Origin: Massilia phyllostachyos
GTDB lineage: Bacteria; Pseudomonadota; Gammaproteobacteria; Burkholderiales; Burkholderiaceae_D
DNA length: 64,000 nucleotides
Direction: 5' to 3'
Assembly (NCBI RefSeq): GCF_021044825.1
Contig: NZ_JAJNOC010000001.1
Coordinates: 992,001 to 1,056,000, forward strand
Part shown: positions 7,601 to 16,505 of the stretch, piece by piece
How positions within the stretch are numbered: position 1 is the stretch's first letter
Layout of the letters: each line of letters begins with the position of its first letter
The notes under the pieces: generated by a model
What the model was told of the DNA's origin: nothing
Database searches by the model: none
The model's input: only the letters and a program-made list of their open reading frames with translations
Made by a program: the position numbers and the translations under genes

Positions 7601-8113
7601 TTAATAGCCGTCGATCGGCTGCACCGAGACGCGCAGGCGCACGCGGTTGCCCGGGTCGCGGTTCATCAGGGTGTTGTAGGTCTGGCCACGGTATTCGTAG
7701 GTCACGTCGTAGCCGCTGGTCCGCGACTCGTAGGCATCGACCACGCGGCATTGACGCACAGCCTGTTCCTGCACGCCTTGCGGGCGGTTGTTGTTCTCGG
7801 TCCGGTCGCCGATCATGGCGCCTGCGATCGCACCGGCCGCCGTTGCCGCCACACGGCCGCTGCCGCTGCCCACCTGGTTACCCAACAGGCCGCCGACGAC
7901 CCCGCCGATGATGCCGCCACCCGCGCCGCGTTGCTGCTGCACCGGCACTTGCACATATTCGGTACGGCATTCCTCGCGCGGCGTGCGGATCTGCTCCACC
8001 CGCGGCTGGACCCGGGTGACTCGGCCGAAGTCTTCGAAATCGGTTTGTGCCTGGGCCAGCGGCAGGGCACTGACACCCAGGGCGGCAATGATCAGTTTGG
8101 CATTGAAGTTCAT
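7601..8113 (-). CDS. Glycine-zipper outer-membrane-type (17 kDa antigen-like) protein
   Basis: 170 residues. An N-terminal signal peptide (MNFNAKLIIAALGVSALPLA, cut near AQA) is followed by a polar region with two cysteines. A glycine-rich double zipper at about residues 63-103 (GAGGGIIGGVVGG, GAIAGAMIGD) is the 2TM glycine-zipper module of the Rickettsia 17 kDa surface antigen and SlyB-like proteins. The C-terminal beta region (YDVTYEYRGQTYNTLMNRDPG) is typical of the family. It is probably an envelope protein anchored in or at the outer membrane; no lipobox cysteine is visible. A run of nine G lies about 50 bases upstream. Confidence 0.8.
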   Translation of the reverse strand: MNFNAKLIIAALGVSALPLAQAQTDFEDFGRVTRVQPRVEQIRTPREECRTEYVQVPVQQQRGAGGGIIGGVVGGLLGNQVGSGSGRVAATAAGAIAGAMIGDRTENNNRPQGVQEQAVRQCRVVDAYESRTSGYDVTYEYRGQTYNTLMNRDPGNRVRLRVSVQPIDGY

Positions 8114-8535
8114 GGTCTACCTCGCAATAGGCTTGGTTTGGAATAATCGTTATGTCGTCTGGTGGGGGGGGGATTGGAACCGACCGGACTTTCATGCCTT
8201 CTATGGTAATCCTGTTGGGAGTAATGCCCGAATCCCCATGGCAACAAAATGTAACAGGCGAATGCGGCCGGCCTTAGCCTTGCCAGAATGGCAGAACGGT
8301 CGAAACCGGGTATTCAGAGGCATATGTACCTCTACCAATTCTTACAAATGCGATTCGCGAGATCACATTTGGGTTGCTTCCAATACCACAAAACGTTACC
8401 CTTACGTAAATTAGGGGCATTGGCGCGTGGAAACGACAGCGGGAGAGCAAAGAGCGGCGGATGCCAACCGCCATCAGGCGCGGTGCAGCAAAAATCTGCA
8501 CCGCATGACATCGAGCTGGTCAACTTGAGGAAAAA
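8114..8535. other. Divergent intergenic region with a G9 tract
   Basis: Separates the glycine-zipper gene (minus) from the barstar-like gene (plus). It contains a run of nine G at 8164-8172 and no supported gene. The barstar-like gene has a GAGG-type ribosome site at about 8525. Confidence 0.5.
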
Positions 8536-8955
8536 ATGAGTTTGTTGATGAGAGTGCCGCCCAATCTTGTGCAGTCGATCCGCGCCTTTCGCGTCGCCGA
8601 GCTGCAGCAGGAGGCTGCGCGCCTGGGTCAGCACTTCCTGTATGCGCATTGTGCGAATACCTTGACCAAGCAGCAAGTCTGCGCCCGCATCGGCGAAAAC
8701 TTTTATTTCCCTAAACCCTGCAGCAAGAACTTCGACGCCCTGCGCACCTGCCTGACCGAGACCGTCAGCGCGGCCGGGCCGCAACCGGGTTTCCTCGTCG
8801 TTTTGGAACAACTGCCTACTGCGCAGAAGTTCGACAAGGAAGCGCGCGAAAACCTGCTCGACGTGTTCCGCGACGCGGCCGAATTCTGGGCCGAGAAAAA
8901 AGTCCCGTTCCGCGTATTCTACTCCTTCACGATTCCCGCCACGGAAGCCGTCTAG
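8536..8955 (+). CDS. Barstar-family protein
   Basis: 139 residues. The pattern ANTLTKQQVCARIGENFYFP...CSKNFDALRTCL is the barstar fold signature: a segment leading to a phenylalanine-rich loop followed by a helix with NFDAL. Barstar inhibits the RNase barnase by blocking its active site. No barnase or other guanyl-RNase gene is adjacent, so this is an orphan, perhaps guarding against foreign RNase effectors or binding another partner. The start is supported by GAGGAAAAAA just upstream. purN follows 60 bases later. Confidence 0.75.
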   Translation: MSLLMRVPPNLVQSIRAFRVAELQQEAARLGQHFLYAHCANTLTKQQVCARIGENFYFPKPCSKNFDALRTCLTETVSAAGPQPGFLVVLEQLPTAQKFDKEARENLLDVFRDAAEFWAEKKVPFRVFYSFTIPATEAV

Positions 8956-9015
8956 GCTCGTCGGCAGGCCCCGCCGGCAGCGGCCGGCGACCGGCAATAC
9001 GGTACAATGCCGGCT

Positions 9016-9648
9016 ATGAAAAACATCGTGATCCTCATTTCCGGCCGTGGCAGCAATATGGAAGCGGTCGTGCGCGCGGCGGAAAGCCAGCAATGGCCGG
9101 CCCGCATCGCAGCGGTGATCAGTAATAAACCGGAAGCAAAAGGCCTGGAGTTCGCCCGGGCCCGCGGCATCCCGACCGCGGTCGTGGCCAACAAGGAATA
9201 CGCCTCGCGCGCCGAGTTCGATGCGGCCCTGCAGGAAGCGATCGACCGGTTCGAGCCCGACCTGGTCGTGCTGGCCGGCTTCATGCGCATCCTGACGGCG
9301 CCCTTCGTGCAGCATTACGAAGGCCGCATGCTGAACATCCACCCCTCGCTGCTGCCATTGTTCCCGGGACTCGGCACCCACCAGCAGGCGCTGGATGCCG
9401 GCGAGCAGGAGCACGGCGCCACCGTGCACTTCGTCACGGCCGAGCTGGATCACGGCCCGGTGGTGGCGCAGGCGCGCGTTCCCGTGCTGCCGGGCGATAC
9501 CGAGGACACCTTGTCTGCCCGCGTGCTGGCCGAGGAACACAAGCTCTACCCGCATGCGGTGCGCCTCTTCGTCGAAGACAGGCTCAAGATTGAAAATGGC
9601 GACGTGCGCATCCTCGAGGATGCCGCCGCCGAAACCACAAGCATTTAA
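9016..9648 (+). CDS. purN: Phosphoribosylglycinamide formyltransferase
   Basis: 210 residues from the ATG at 9016; an ATG at 9007 adds three residues. Family proteins begin like MKNIVILISGRGSN, which favours 9016. It transfers a formyl group from 10-formyl-tetrahydrofolate to GAR in step 3 of purine synthesis. The catalytic trio is visible: N107 and H109 in NIHPSLLP and D145 in ELDHGP. The folate-loop and phosphate-binding GRGSN are intact. An RsmB-type gene follows after 14 bases and is probably co-transcribed. Cytoplasmic. Confidence 0.95.
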   Translation: MKNIVILISGRGSNMEAVVRAAESQQWPARIAAVISNKPEAKGLEFARARGIPTAVVANKEYASRAEFDAALQEAIDRFEPDLVVLAGFMRILTAPFVQHYEGRMLNIHPSLLPLFPGLGTHQQALDAGEQEHGATVHFVTAELDHGPVVAQARVPVLPGDTEDTLSARVLAEEHKLYPHAVRLFVEDRLKIENGDVRILEDAAAETTSI

Positions 9649-9662
9649 AACTAAGGAACACC

Positions 9663-10982
9663 ATGAGATTGCCTCCAGCGATCATCGCCAATACCGAAGA
9701 AGTATTGCGCGAGATCCTGCGCTTCACGTCGCCCGCCGACGTCACCCTGTCGCGCTACTTCAAGGACCACCCCCGCTTCGGCGGCCGCGAGCGCGGCGTC
9801 ATCGCCGAGGCCGTGTACGCCGTGCTGCGCAACAAATCCTTCTTCACCGATTTCGCCGGCGCCGGCAACACGCCGTTGATGCGCAAGCTGGCCCTGCTGG
9901 GCCTGGCCGAGACCGCGGGCATCGATGCCCTGGGTGGCCTGAGCGAGGAAGAGACCCACCTGCTCACCCGCGTCAAGGAAGTCGACCGTTCGCTGCTGCC
10001 GCCGCAGATCCAGGCGAACCTGCCGGGTTGGCTGTTCGACAAGCTGGTGGCCCAGTTCGGCCAGGAAGAAGCGCTGCAGCTGGCCGCCGTGCTGAACACC
10101 CCGGCGCCGCTCGACCTGCGCGTGAATTCGATCAAGGCCAACCGCGACGACGTGATCGCCGAGCTGGCCAAGGCGCCGATCGCGGCCGAGCCGATGCCGT
10201 ATGCGCCGCTGGGCCTGCGCGTCCTGAAAAAGCCTGCGCTGCAGAACCTGCCGCTGTTCAAGGACGGCGCCATCGAGGTGCAGGACGAGGGCAGCCAGGT
10301 ATTGGCCCAGATCGTCGGCGCGCGCCGCGGCGAGATGGTGGTCGACTTCTGCGCCGGCGCCGGCGGCAAGACCCTGGCGCTGGGCGCGACCATGCGCAAT
10401 ACCGGCCGCCTGTACGCCTTCGACGTCTCGGACAAGCGCCTGTCGAAACTCAAGCCGCGCATGGCGCGCAGCGGGCTGTCGAACGTGCATCCGGTCCTGA
10501 TCGCGCACGAGCGCGACGCCAAGATCAAGCGCCTGGCCGGCAAGATCGACCGCGTGCTGGTCGATGCGCCGTGCAGCGGCATGGGCACCCTGCGCCGCAA
10601 TCCCGACGTGAAATGGCGCCAGCGCCCGGAAGCGATCGGCGAGATGCAGGAAAAGCAGGCTTCGATCCTGGACGGCGCCGCGCGCCTGGTGAAATCCGGC
10701 GGCCGCCTCGTGTACGCCACCTGCAGCCTGTTGAACGAAGAGAACGACGTGATCGTCGAGCAATTCCTGTCGACGCACCCGGATTTCGAGCTGGTGCCGA
10801 TGAAGGCGGTGCTGGAAGAGCAGAAGATCGCACTGGACATGGACCAGTACCTCAAAATGCTGCCGCACAAGCACCAGACCGACGGCTTCTTCGCCGCCGT
10901 GCTGCAGCGCAAGGCCAAGGTGAAGGCGCCTGCCGACAAGTCCGCTGCCGACGAATCGGAAATCCCGCAAGCCGAAGAGTAA
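9663..10982 (+). CDS. RsmB/NOP-family RNA (cytosine-C5) methyltransferase
   Basis: 439 residues. Residues 1-150 form an NusB/RsmB-like N-terminal region. The catalytic domain has SAM motif I DFCAGAGG (228-235), the PCSGMGT motif with C304, and YATCSLL with the second catalytic cysteine C354. This is the two-cysteine mechanism of 16S rRNA m5C methyltransferases. Another rsmB copy near fmt is usual in betaproteobacteria, so this could be a paralogue with a different rRNA position; I leave the symbol blank. It sits between purN and a MscS-type channel on the same strand, 9 bases from the latter. Confidence 0.87.
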   Translation: MRLPPAIIANTEEVLREILRFTSPADVTLSRYFKDHPRFGGRERGVIAEAVYAVLRNKSFFTDFAGAGNTPLMRKLALLGLAETAGIDALGGLSEEETHLLTRVKEVDRSLLPPQIQANLPGWLFDKLVAQFGQEEALQLAAVLNTPAPLDLRVNSIKANRDDVIAELAKAPIAAEPMPYAPLGLRVLKKPALQNLPLFKDGAIEVQDEGSQVLAQIVGARRGEMVVDFCAGAGGKTLALGATMRNTGRLYAFDVSDKRLSKLKPRMARSGLSNVHPVLIAHERDAKIKRLAGKIDRVLVDAPCSGMGTLRRNPDVKWRQRPEAIGEMQEKQASILDGAARLVKSGGRLVYATCSLLNEENDVIVEQFLSTHPDFELVPMKAVLEEQKIALDMDQYLKMLPHKHQTDGFFAAVLQRKAKVKAPADKSAADESEIPQAEE

Positions 10983-10991
10983 CGCCGACAC

Positions 10992-12314
10992 ATGCCGCTC
11001 CAGCAACTGCTGGCCGACCTGCTCGGCGACTTCAACCAGCCCGCCATCCTGTGGCAGGTGCTCGCGATCGTCCTGTGCGTGGCGGTCGGCTGGGTCCTGG
11101 CGCGGCTGATGCACCGTTCCTGGCTGGCGAACCGTGAACATACCGGCCTGATCGGCCTGGGCATGGGCAGCTTCAGCCGCGTGCTGCCGCCGCTGCTGAT
11201 CTTCGGCCTCTTGGTGACGACGCGCGCCGTGATGGCGCGCTACCAGAGCGTGCACCTGCTCGACGTGGCGGTGCCGCTGTCGTCCTCGCTGGCGGTGATC
11301 CGCACCGTGTTCTATCTGCTGCGGCGCGTGTTCGCGCGCCACGGCCAGTTGGGCGAGGCGCTGCAGACCTTCGAGAAGATCTTCGCGGTGGTCGTCTGGC
11401 TCGGCGTGGCGCTGCACATCACCGGCGTGCTGCCGGACGTGATCCGGATCTTCGACACCACCCAGCTCAAGATCGGCTCGCACAAGCCGACCCTGGCCGA
11501 CCTGGTCGAGGGCGCGGTGTCGATCGTGGTGCTCATGATGCTGGCGATGTGGGCCGGCGCCGCGCTGGAAGAGCGCCTGATGAAGGTCGAGCGCATGAAC
11601 ACCTCGATCCGGGTCTTGCTGGCGCGCATGAGCCGCGCGCTGCTGATCCTGGTCGCCGTGCTGTTCAGCCTATCGCTGGCCGGCCTCGACCTGACGGTAT
11701 TGTCGGTGTTCGGCGGCGCGCTCGGCGTCGGCCTCGGCCTGGGCATGCAGCGTATTGCCAGCAACTACGTGTCCGGCTTCATCATCCTGCTGGAGCGCAG
11801 CCTGAACATCGGCGACCCGGTCACCATCGACAAGTATTCGGGCAAGGTGGCGCGCATCAATACGCGCTACACCGTGCTGCGCAGCACCGACGGCACCCAG
11901 ACCCTGCTGCCGAATGAGATGCTGATCACCGGCGTCGTGCTGAACCAGTCGGCGACCAACCGCAACGTGCGTGCGGTGACGAAATTGACTGTTTCCTACG
12001 ACAGCGATCTGTCCGTCGTGATGCCGCTGCTGGAGGCGCAGCCGAAGGGAGTGGCGCGCGTGCTCGAGGCGCCGGCGCCGAACGTGCTGCTGAACGCCTT
12101 TGGCGCCCATGGCTACGAACTGGAAGTCGGCTTCTGGCTGGGCGACCCGGAAAACGGGCAGGGCGGGCCGATTTCCGACGTCAACAAGAAAATCCATGAC
12201 CTGGTCCAATCCGGTCAAATCAAACTGGGCCATCCGGCCATTGATACCCGGCTTCTCGATGCCCATATCACATCAGTCGTGGCGCGCACTCCAACTCTGG
12301 ACAAATCGCAGTGA
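10992..12314 (+). CDS. MscS-family mechanosensitive ion channel
   Basis: 440 residues. Several N-terminal membrane segments are followed at about residues 230-280 by the MscS pore helix and beta-domain junction: LSVFGGALGVGLGLGMQRIA, then LLERSLNIGDPV. The Gly/Ala-packed TM3 and the SLNIGD beta-strand are diagnostic. Such inner-membrane channels open under tension to release solutes during osmotic downshock. The C-terminal cytoplasmic vestibule region is present. It is 9 bases after the RNA methyltransferase gene, so it may share the purN transcript. Longer than E. coli MscS (286 residues), with extra N-terminal helices as in MscK/YnaI-like members. Confidence 0.88.
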   Translation: MPLQQLLADLLGDFNQPAILWQVLAIVLCVAVGWVLARLMHRSWLANREHTGLIGLGMGSFSRVLPPLLIFGLLVTTRAVMARYQSVHLLDVAVPLSSSLAVIRTVFYLLRRVFARHGQLGEALQTFEKIFAVVVWLGVALHITGVLPDVIRIFDTTQLKIGSHKPTLADLVEGAVSIVVLMMLAMWAGAALEERLMKVERMNTSIRVLLARMSRALLILVAVLFSLSLAGLDLTVLSVFGGALGVGLGLGMQRIASNYVSGFIILLERSLNIGDPVTIDKYSGKVARINTRYTVLRSTDGTQTLLPNEMLITGVVLNQSATNRNVRAVTKLTVSYDSDLSVVMPLLEAQPKGVARVLEAPAPNVLLNAFGAHGYELEVGFWLGDPENGQGGPISDVNKKIHDLVQSGQIKLGHPAIDTRLLDAHITSVVARTPTLDKSQ

Positions 12315-12419
12315 AATAGGGCGTGTGAACCTGCTCTGCATCACTGGAAACGCGTAAAATAGTGGGTTGCGGGCCGTCGCCAACAAGCGATGCGCTGACG
12401 CACTATCCATGGAGACTGA

Positions 12420-13634
12420 ATGAATTTCTTGAGTAGCGAACCCGTGCAAGCCGTGTTGAGCTTCCTGTCGACCGGCCTGCTGGATCTCACCGGCTGGCAA
12501 ATCTTCTTTGTCACGCTGGCGCTGACGCACATCACGATCGCGGCCGTGACGATCTACCTGCACCGTCACCAGGCGCACCGCGCGCTCGACCTGCACGCCA
12601 TTCCAAGCCATTTCTTCCGCTTCTGGCTGTGGATGACCACGGGCCAGGTTACCAAGGAATGGGCCTCCATTCACCGCAAGCACCATGCGAAGTGCGATAC
12701 CGAGGAAGACCCGCACAGCCCCCAGACCCGCGGCATCAAGAAGGTGTTCTTCGAAGGCGCCGAGCTGTACCGCGCCGAGAGCAAGAATAAAGAGACCATG
12801 GAGAAGTATGGCCATGGCACGCCGGACGACTGGATCGAGCGCAATGTGTACACGAAATACAGCGCCACCGGCGTCGTGCTGATGCTGCTGATCGACTTCG
12901 CGCTGTTCGGCATCGTCGGCATTTCGGTCTGGGCCGTGCAGATGATGTGGATCCCGATCACCGCGGCCGGCATCATCAACGGCATCGGCCACTACTGGGG
13001 CTACCGCAACTACGACTGCAGCGATGCGGCGACCAACATCATTCCCTTCGGCATCCTGATCGGTGGCGAGGAATTGCACAACAACCACCACACCTTCGCC
13101 ACCTCGGCCAAGCTGTCGAGCAAGTGGTACGAGTTCGACCTGGGCTGGGGCTATATCCGCATCCTGGAAACGCTGCGCCTGGCCAAGGTGAAAAAGGTCG
13201 CGCCGAAGCCGGAGTTCGCCAAGGACAAGCTGGTGGCCGACCTCGACACCCTGCAGTCGGTCATCGCCAACCGCTACGACGTGATGGCGAAGTATGCCAA
13301 GTCGGTGCGCCACGCTTTCCGCGAGGAATTCGAGCACCTGAAACACAAGGCCGAGCTGGAGTCGCGCTTCCTGAAGAGCTCGCGCAAGCTGATGCAGCGC
13401 GAGCCGGGCAAGCTGGAAGCCTCTCACAAGCAGCAGCTGGTCGAGCTGTTCCAGCACAGCAAGGCGCTGGAAACCATGCACCAGATGCGCGTCGAGCTCG
13501 GCGCGATCTGGGAGCGTTCGCACTCGACCCGCGACCAATTGCTGCACCAGCTGCAGGACTGGTGCGCGCGCGCCGAAGCGTCGGGCATCAAGTCGCTGCA
13601 GGATTTCTCGCTGCGTCTGCGCAGCTACGCGTAA
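12420..13634 (+). CDS. Acyl-CoA/fatty-acid desaturase
   Basis: 404 residues. The three histidine boxes of membrane di-iron desaturases are present: H48-x-H50...H53 (HRHQAH), H85RKHH89, and H220NNHH224. Hydrophobic segments at about 28-48 and 150-190 give the expected membrane topology. The reaction is probably O2-dependent delta-9-type desaturation of saturated acyl chains to adjust membrane fluidity. A C-terminal extension of about 130 residues is charged and helical, longer than in minimal desaturases. An intrinsic terminator follows at 13656. Confidence 0.87.
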   Translation: MNFLSSEPVQAVLSFLSTGLLDLTGWQIFFVTLALTHITIAAVTIYLHRHQAHRALDLHAIPSHFFRFWLWMTTGQVTKEWASIHRKHHAKCDTEEDPHSPQTRGIKKVFFEGAELYRAESKNKETMEKYGHGTPDDWIERNVYTKYSATGVVLMLLIDFALFGIVGISVWAVQMMWIPITAAGIINGIGHYWGYRNYDCSDAATNIIPFGILIGGEELHNNHHTFATSAKLSSKWYEFDLGWGYIRILETLRLAKVKKVAPKPEFAKDKLVADLDTLQSVIANRYDVMAKYAKSVRHAFREEFEHLKHKAELESRFLKSSRKLMQREPGKLEASHKQQLVELFQHSKALETMHQMRVELGAIWERSHSTRDQLLHQLQDWCARAEASGIKSLQDFSLRLRSYA

Positions 13635-13655
13635 GCCCTGCCTGGCTTGAACATC

Positions 13656-13681
13656 AAACGGCTCCTGCGGGAGCCGTTTTT
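13656..13681. terminator. Intrinsic terminator (bidirectional)
   Basis: AACGGCTCC and GGAGCCGTT form a perfect stem with a TGC-type loop, flanked by A and T runs. It serves the desaturase gene (plus) and probably the convergent gene ending at 13689. Confidence 0.85.
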
Positions 13682-13688
13682 CATGGGT

Positions 13689-14459
13689 CTAGATAAGGAG
13701 CACTTGCGCATCTTCCGGCAATACCAGCCGGGCCCGTGGATCGAAGTGTTCATTGCCATTGAAGCGGTGGCAATAGACCGGGGCATTCGCATGGTTGCGC
13801 CCCGGCTCGCTGGTCGGATAACGCGCCAGCACGCCGCCGCCGTCGCGCACTTCGACTTGCGCCAGAGGCGAGCCGCTGCAGACGGCGACCCCGAGCCTGC
13901 GGGTGAACGCCCAGCCCAGCAGCCGGTGATGCCAGGGAATCAGCGGCGCCATGGTCGTCTGCACGTCGCGCAGCAGGCGCCGGACTTCGCCGATGGTCCA
14001 GGCGTCCGGCGCCAGGGTCGGGACCAGCACCAGGTTGGCGCGCACATCCTTCGGATTCTTGTTGATCGCAACACGGCCGTCCTGGACGAAGCGCTCCTCG
14101 ACCGGCACCACGTACAGCCCATGCTCGCCAGCACGCACCGGCAGCGACTCGCCGCCGCTTTCCAGCCAGACCGCCAGGTCGTCGGTGCGCACGCCGGCGC
14201 GGGCGGCGCGCAGCTGCACGGCCAGCGCGGCGCGTCCGCCCAATCCCTGCTGCACGGCCTTCGCCATCGGATAGAACAAGTCCTTGTAGGCGGCCAGGCG
14301 ATTGTTGGCGGCCTTGACCTCGACGGTCGGCAGCCGGCCAGGGCTGTCGAACGCCGGCGGCGCCGGCTGCGCCAGGGCGGAGGGGCCGTACAGGAACACA
14401 GCGGCGAAGAGGGTGGGGAGCGGGCGCATGCTGGTCGGCGGAGAGTCGCGACGCTTCAT
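13689..14459 (-). CDS. Secreted protein of unknown function
   Basis: 256 residues from the ATG at 14459, or 246 from the ATG at 14429. The latter begins MRPLPTLFAAVFLYGPSALAQ, a clean signal peptide with an ALA-Q cleavage site. I recognise no domain. The mature part is mixed alpha/beta with segments such as LPVRAGEHGLYVVPVEE, VAINKNPKDVRANLVLVP and a late CHRFNGNEHFDPRARLVLPE. A lone gene between two terminators, presumably periplasmic. A longer N-terminal reading exists but overlaps the rpmG terminator and is not credible. Confidence 0.65.
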   Translation of the reverse strand: MKRRDSPPTSMRPLPTLFAAVFLYGPSALAQPAPPAFDSPGRLPTVEVKAANNRLAAYKDLFYPMAKAVQQGLGGRAALAVQLRAARAGVRTDDLAVWLESGGESLPVRAGEHGLYVVPVEERFVQDGRVAINKNPKDVRANLVLVPTLAPDAWTIGEVRRLLRDVQTTMAPLIPWHHRLLGWAFTRRLGVAVCSGSPLAQVEVRDGGGVLARYPTSEPGRNHANAPVYCHRFNGNEHFDPRARLVLPEDAQVLLI

Positions 14460-14546
14460 GCTTCCACGCTCTGACGAGAATTGCAATCCATGCATGCATG
14501 CGCACTGCGTCGCCGCAGGAATTGTTGCGTTCCTGTCGCTGAAAAA

Positions 14547-14583
14547 CAAAAAAGCCGCCAGTCTGGGACGGGCGGCTTTTTTT
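14547..14583. terminator. Terminator downstream of rpmB-rpmG (bidirectional)
   Basis: AAAAAAGCCGCC and GGCGGCTTTTTTT flank a short loop. On the minus strand it lies about 18 bases after the rpmG stop. Confidence 0.88.
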
Positions 14584-14600
14584 GGGAACAGCAAGATCGA

Positions 14601-14768
14601 TTACTTGATCTTGGTTTCCTTGTAGATCACGTGCTTGCGTGCCTTCGGGTCGAATTTGGTGATTTCCATTTTCGCCGGCATGGTGCGCTTGTTCTTGGTG
14701 GTGGTGTAGAAGTGACCGGTACCTGCGGTCGATTCCAGCTTGATTTTGTCGCGGCCAGTTTTTGCCAT
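14601..14768 (-). CDS. rpmG: 50S ribosomal protein L33
   Basis: 55 residues, the usual L33 length, ending ETKIK. Visible features are [13 protein letters not shown] at the N-terminus, [13 protein letters not shown] and the basic C-terminus. L33 lies near the E-site of the large subunit. This version lacks the CXXC zinc pairs of zinc-type L33, so it is the zinc-independent form. Co-transcribed with rpmB, 13 bases upstream, and followed by a strong terminator. Confidence 0.96.
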   Translation of the reverse strand: MAKTGRDKIKLESTAGTGHFYTTTKNKRTMPAKMEITKFDPKARKHVIYKETKIK

Positions 14769-14781
14769 GATAGCTCCCTAA

Positions 14782-15018
14782 TTAAACTTTTTCGCCACGG
14801 GCACGCATGTCGGCCAGCACGGCATCGATGCCGAGCTTGTCGATCACGCGCAGACCGGCGTTGGACAGACGCAGGGAGACCCAGCGGTTTTCCGATTCCA
14901 CGAAGATGCGGCGGTTCTGCAGGTTCGGCAGGAAACGACGCTTGGTTTTGTTGTTAGCGTGGGAGACGTTGTTGCCAACCATCACTCCCTTGCCGGTAAC
15001 TTGGCAGACACGTGCCAT
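14782..15018 (-). CDS. rpmB: 50S ribosomal protein L28
   Basis: 78 residues from the ATG at 15018 ([12 protein letters not shown]...). The family signature VTGKG, then [17 protein letters not shown] and the [12 protein letters not shown]-type C-terminal half are all present. A GGAG-type ribosome site (AAGGAGTGCACT) precedes the start. An upstream in-frame extension of 23 residues is not real because it crosses the ribosome site. Forms the rpmB-rpmG pair found across bacteria. Confidence 0.96.
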   Translation of the reverse strand: MARVCQVTGKGVMVGNNVSHANNKTKRRFLPNLQNRRIFVESENRWVSLRLSNAGLRVIDKLGIDAVLADMRARGEKV

Positions 15019-15057
15019 AGTGCACTCCTTAAGAATATCCAGATTTGGAAAAACGAG

Positions 15058-15087
15058 AGTATAGCGTGAAAACCAACGGCAAATCAA
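15058..15087 (-). promoter_or_regulatory. Promoter of rpmB-rpmG
   Basis: Minus-strand TTGATT (15082-15087) and TATACT (15058-15063) are 18 bases apart, about 40 bases upstream of the rpmB start. Confidence 0.6.
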
Positions 15088-15271
15088 TCACTTGCGAAAA
15101 ACAATGGTGTCTTTCTTTTAGAGCACTATTTAACAATTGTGGATGAGCTTATTTGTATTCGGTTCTACCTCTGTTTTTGGGCTTACAGCATTACGTCTAT
15201 CCATGGCGATTGGTTGCTTTGATGCGTCCATGGTAGAGTCAGCCGACTATAAATACGACTTGGGTGTACTG

Positions 15272-15715
15272 ATGCGTCTTTTCGTTTCTGTTGTTGTCGC
15301 CATGCTTCTTTTTCTACCGCAGGCGGCCATTGCCCAGAGTGCGTCCAATCCCTTAGGCGAATGCATAAAGGACAATACAACTGGGAAAGATCGCAAGCTC
15401 ATGGCTCGATGGATGTTCATGGCGATGTCAGCCCATCCTGACATCCAGGGCTTGAGCACCGTTAGCGAGGCTGCTCGCACCGAGACCGACAAGCAGGTCG
15501 CCGCCCTAGTGTCGCGTCTGATCTCAGTCACTTGCGTTGGTGAGGTTCGCGCTCTCGGCAAGCAGGAGCGGAAAGCGCGCATGGAAGAAGCCTTTGGTTC
15601 GCTGGGTGAGGTCGCCATGCTTGAGCTGATGTCAAACCAGAATGTGGCGAGCTCGGTCAACAACTACACCCAGTTCCTGGACTTTAGCAAGCTCAAGGAT
15701 TTGCTCCAGCCCTAA
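15272..15715 (+). CDS. Secreted protein of unknown function
   Basis: 147 residues from the ATG at 15272, chosen because MRLFVSVVVAMLLFLPQAAIAQ is a clear signal peptide; the longer reading from 15137 puts 45 residues before it. The mature protein has two cysteines (in GECIKDN and SVTCVGE) and is otherwise alpha-helical, with an N-terminal segment DRKLMARWMFMAMSAHPD. I do not recognise a named family. GC is lower than in neighbours (the upstream 150 bases are clearly AT-rich). It ends 6 bases before the convergent radC stop. Confidence 0.6.
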   Translation: MRLFVSVVVAMLLFLPQAAIAQSASNPLGECIKDNTTGKDRKLMARWMFMAMSAHPDIQGLSTVSEAARTETDKQVAALVSRLISVTCVGEVRALGKQERKARMEEAFGSLGEVAMLELMSNQNVASSVNNYTQFLDFSKLKDLLQP

Positions 15716-15721
15716 ATCCAG

Positions 15722-16393
15722 TTACAACTGCCCGTGCTCAGCAAAGGAATGCACCTGCGTTCCCGCCACCACGAAGTGATCGAGCACGCGGATGTCGACC
15801 AGGGCCAGCGCCTGCACCAGGCTAGAGGTCAGCCGCAGGTCGGCCTCGCTCGGTTCGGCCACGCCGGACGGGTGGTTGTGCGCCAGGATCACCCCGGCCG
15901 CATTGCAGTGCAGGGCGGCCTTGACCACTTCGCGCGGATAGACGCTGGTATGGGTCAGCGTCCCTCGGAACATTTCATTTAAACTGATCAGGCGATTCTT
16001 GACGTCGACGAAGAGCACCACGAAGGATTCGTGGGCTTGCAGCGCGAACTGGTTGCGCAGGTAATGGCGCACCGCGTCTGGCGAACACAGGCCCTTACGC
16101 TGGAATTCCTCGCCCACCGCGCGCCGGGTCAGTTCCACCGCCGCCTGCAGCTGGGCGTACTTGGCCGGCCCGAGCCCGTGCAGGCGGCCGAATTCGCTGG
16201 ACGAGGCGTGCAGCAGGCGGTGCAATGAACCGAAATGGTCGAGCATATCGCGCGCCAGCGCCACCGCGCTCTTGCCCGCGACGCCGACGCGCAGGAAAAT
16301 CGCCAGCAATTCCGTGTCCGACAGGGCGGTGGCGCCGGCGCGCATCAGCCGTTCGCGCGGGCGTTGCTCTTCCGGCAAATCGGTAATTCTCAT
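15722..16393 (-). CDS. radC: RadC/JAB-domain DNA-repair-associated protein
   Basis: 223 residues from the ATG at 16393 ([16 protein letters not shown]). The N-terminal helix-hairpin-helix region has [10 protein letters not shown] (about 73-83). The JAMM metalloprotease-like motif is intact: H172-N-H174-PSG...S182-x-x-D185, with E122 upstream. The biochemical role of RadC is unsettled. It lies divergent to fkpB with 112 bases between, close to the usual radC-rpmB-rpmG neighbourhood. The 268-residue reading overlaps the divergent promoter region and is less likely. Confidence 0.9.
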   Translation of the reverse strand: MRITDLPEEQRPRERLMRAGATALSDTELLAIFLRVGVAGKSAVALARDMLDHFGSLHRLLHASSSEFGRLHGLGPAKYAQLQAAVELTRRAVGEEFQRKGLCSPDAVRHYLRNQFALQAHESFVVLFVDVKNRLISLNEMFRGTLTHTSVYPREVVKAALHCNAAGVILAHNHPSGVAEPSEADLRLTSSLVQALALVDIRVLDHFVVAGTQVHSFAEHGQL

Positions 16394-16505
16394 GTGGGAT
16401 CCTTGCCAATAAATGGGGCAGTCTGCGGCGCCGCGGCGCGCCCCAGGCCTAGTAGCGGTAAAATAGCGGTTTGCCTGAACAGGGCTTGCTTTCACAACAT
16501 AGAAC

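Noticed and set aside
9395-11137. 580-residue ORF through purN, the RsmB-type and MscS genes in another frame
   Set aside because: Crosses three well-supported genes; product is an Arg/Ala/Gly-rich shadow.
14782-15087. Longer L28 reading with a 23-residue N-terminal extension
   Set aside because: It crosses the AAGGAG ribosome site and the promoter -10; the usual L28 start at 15018 fits.
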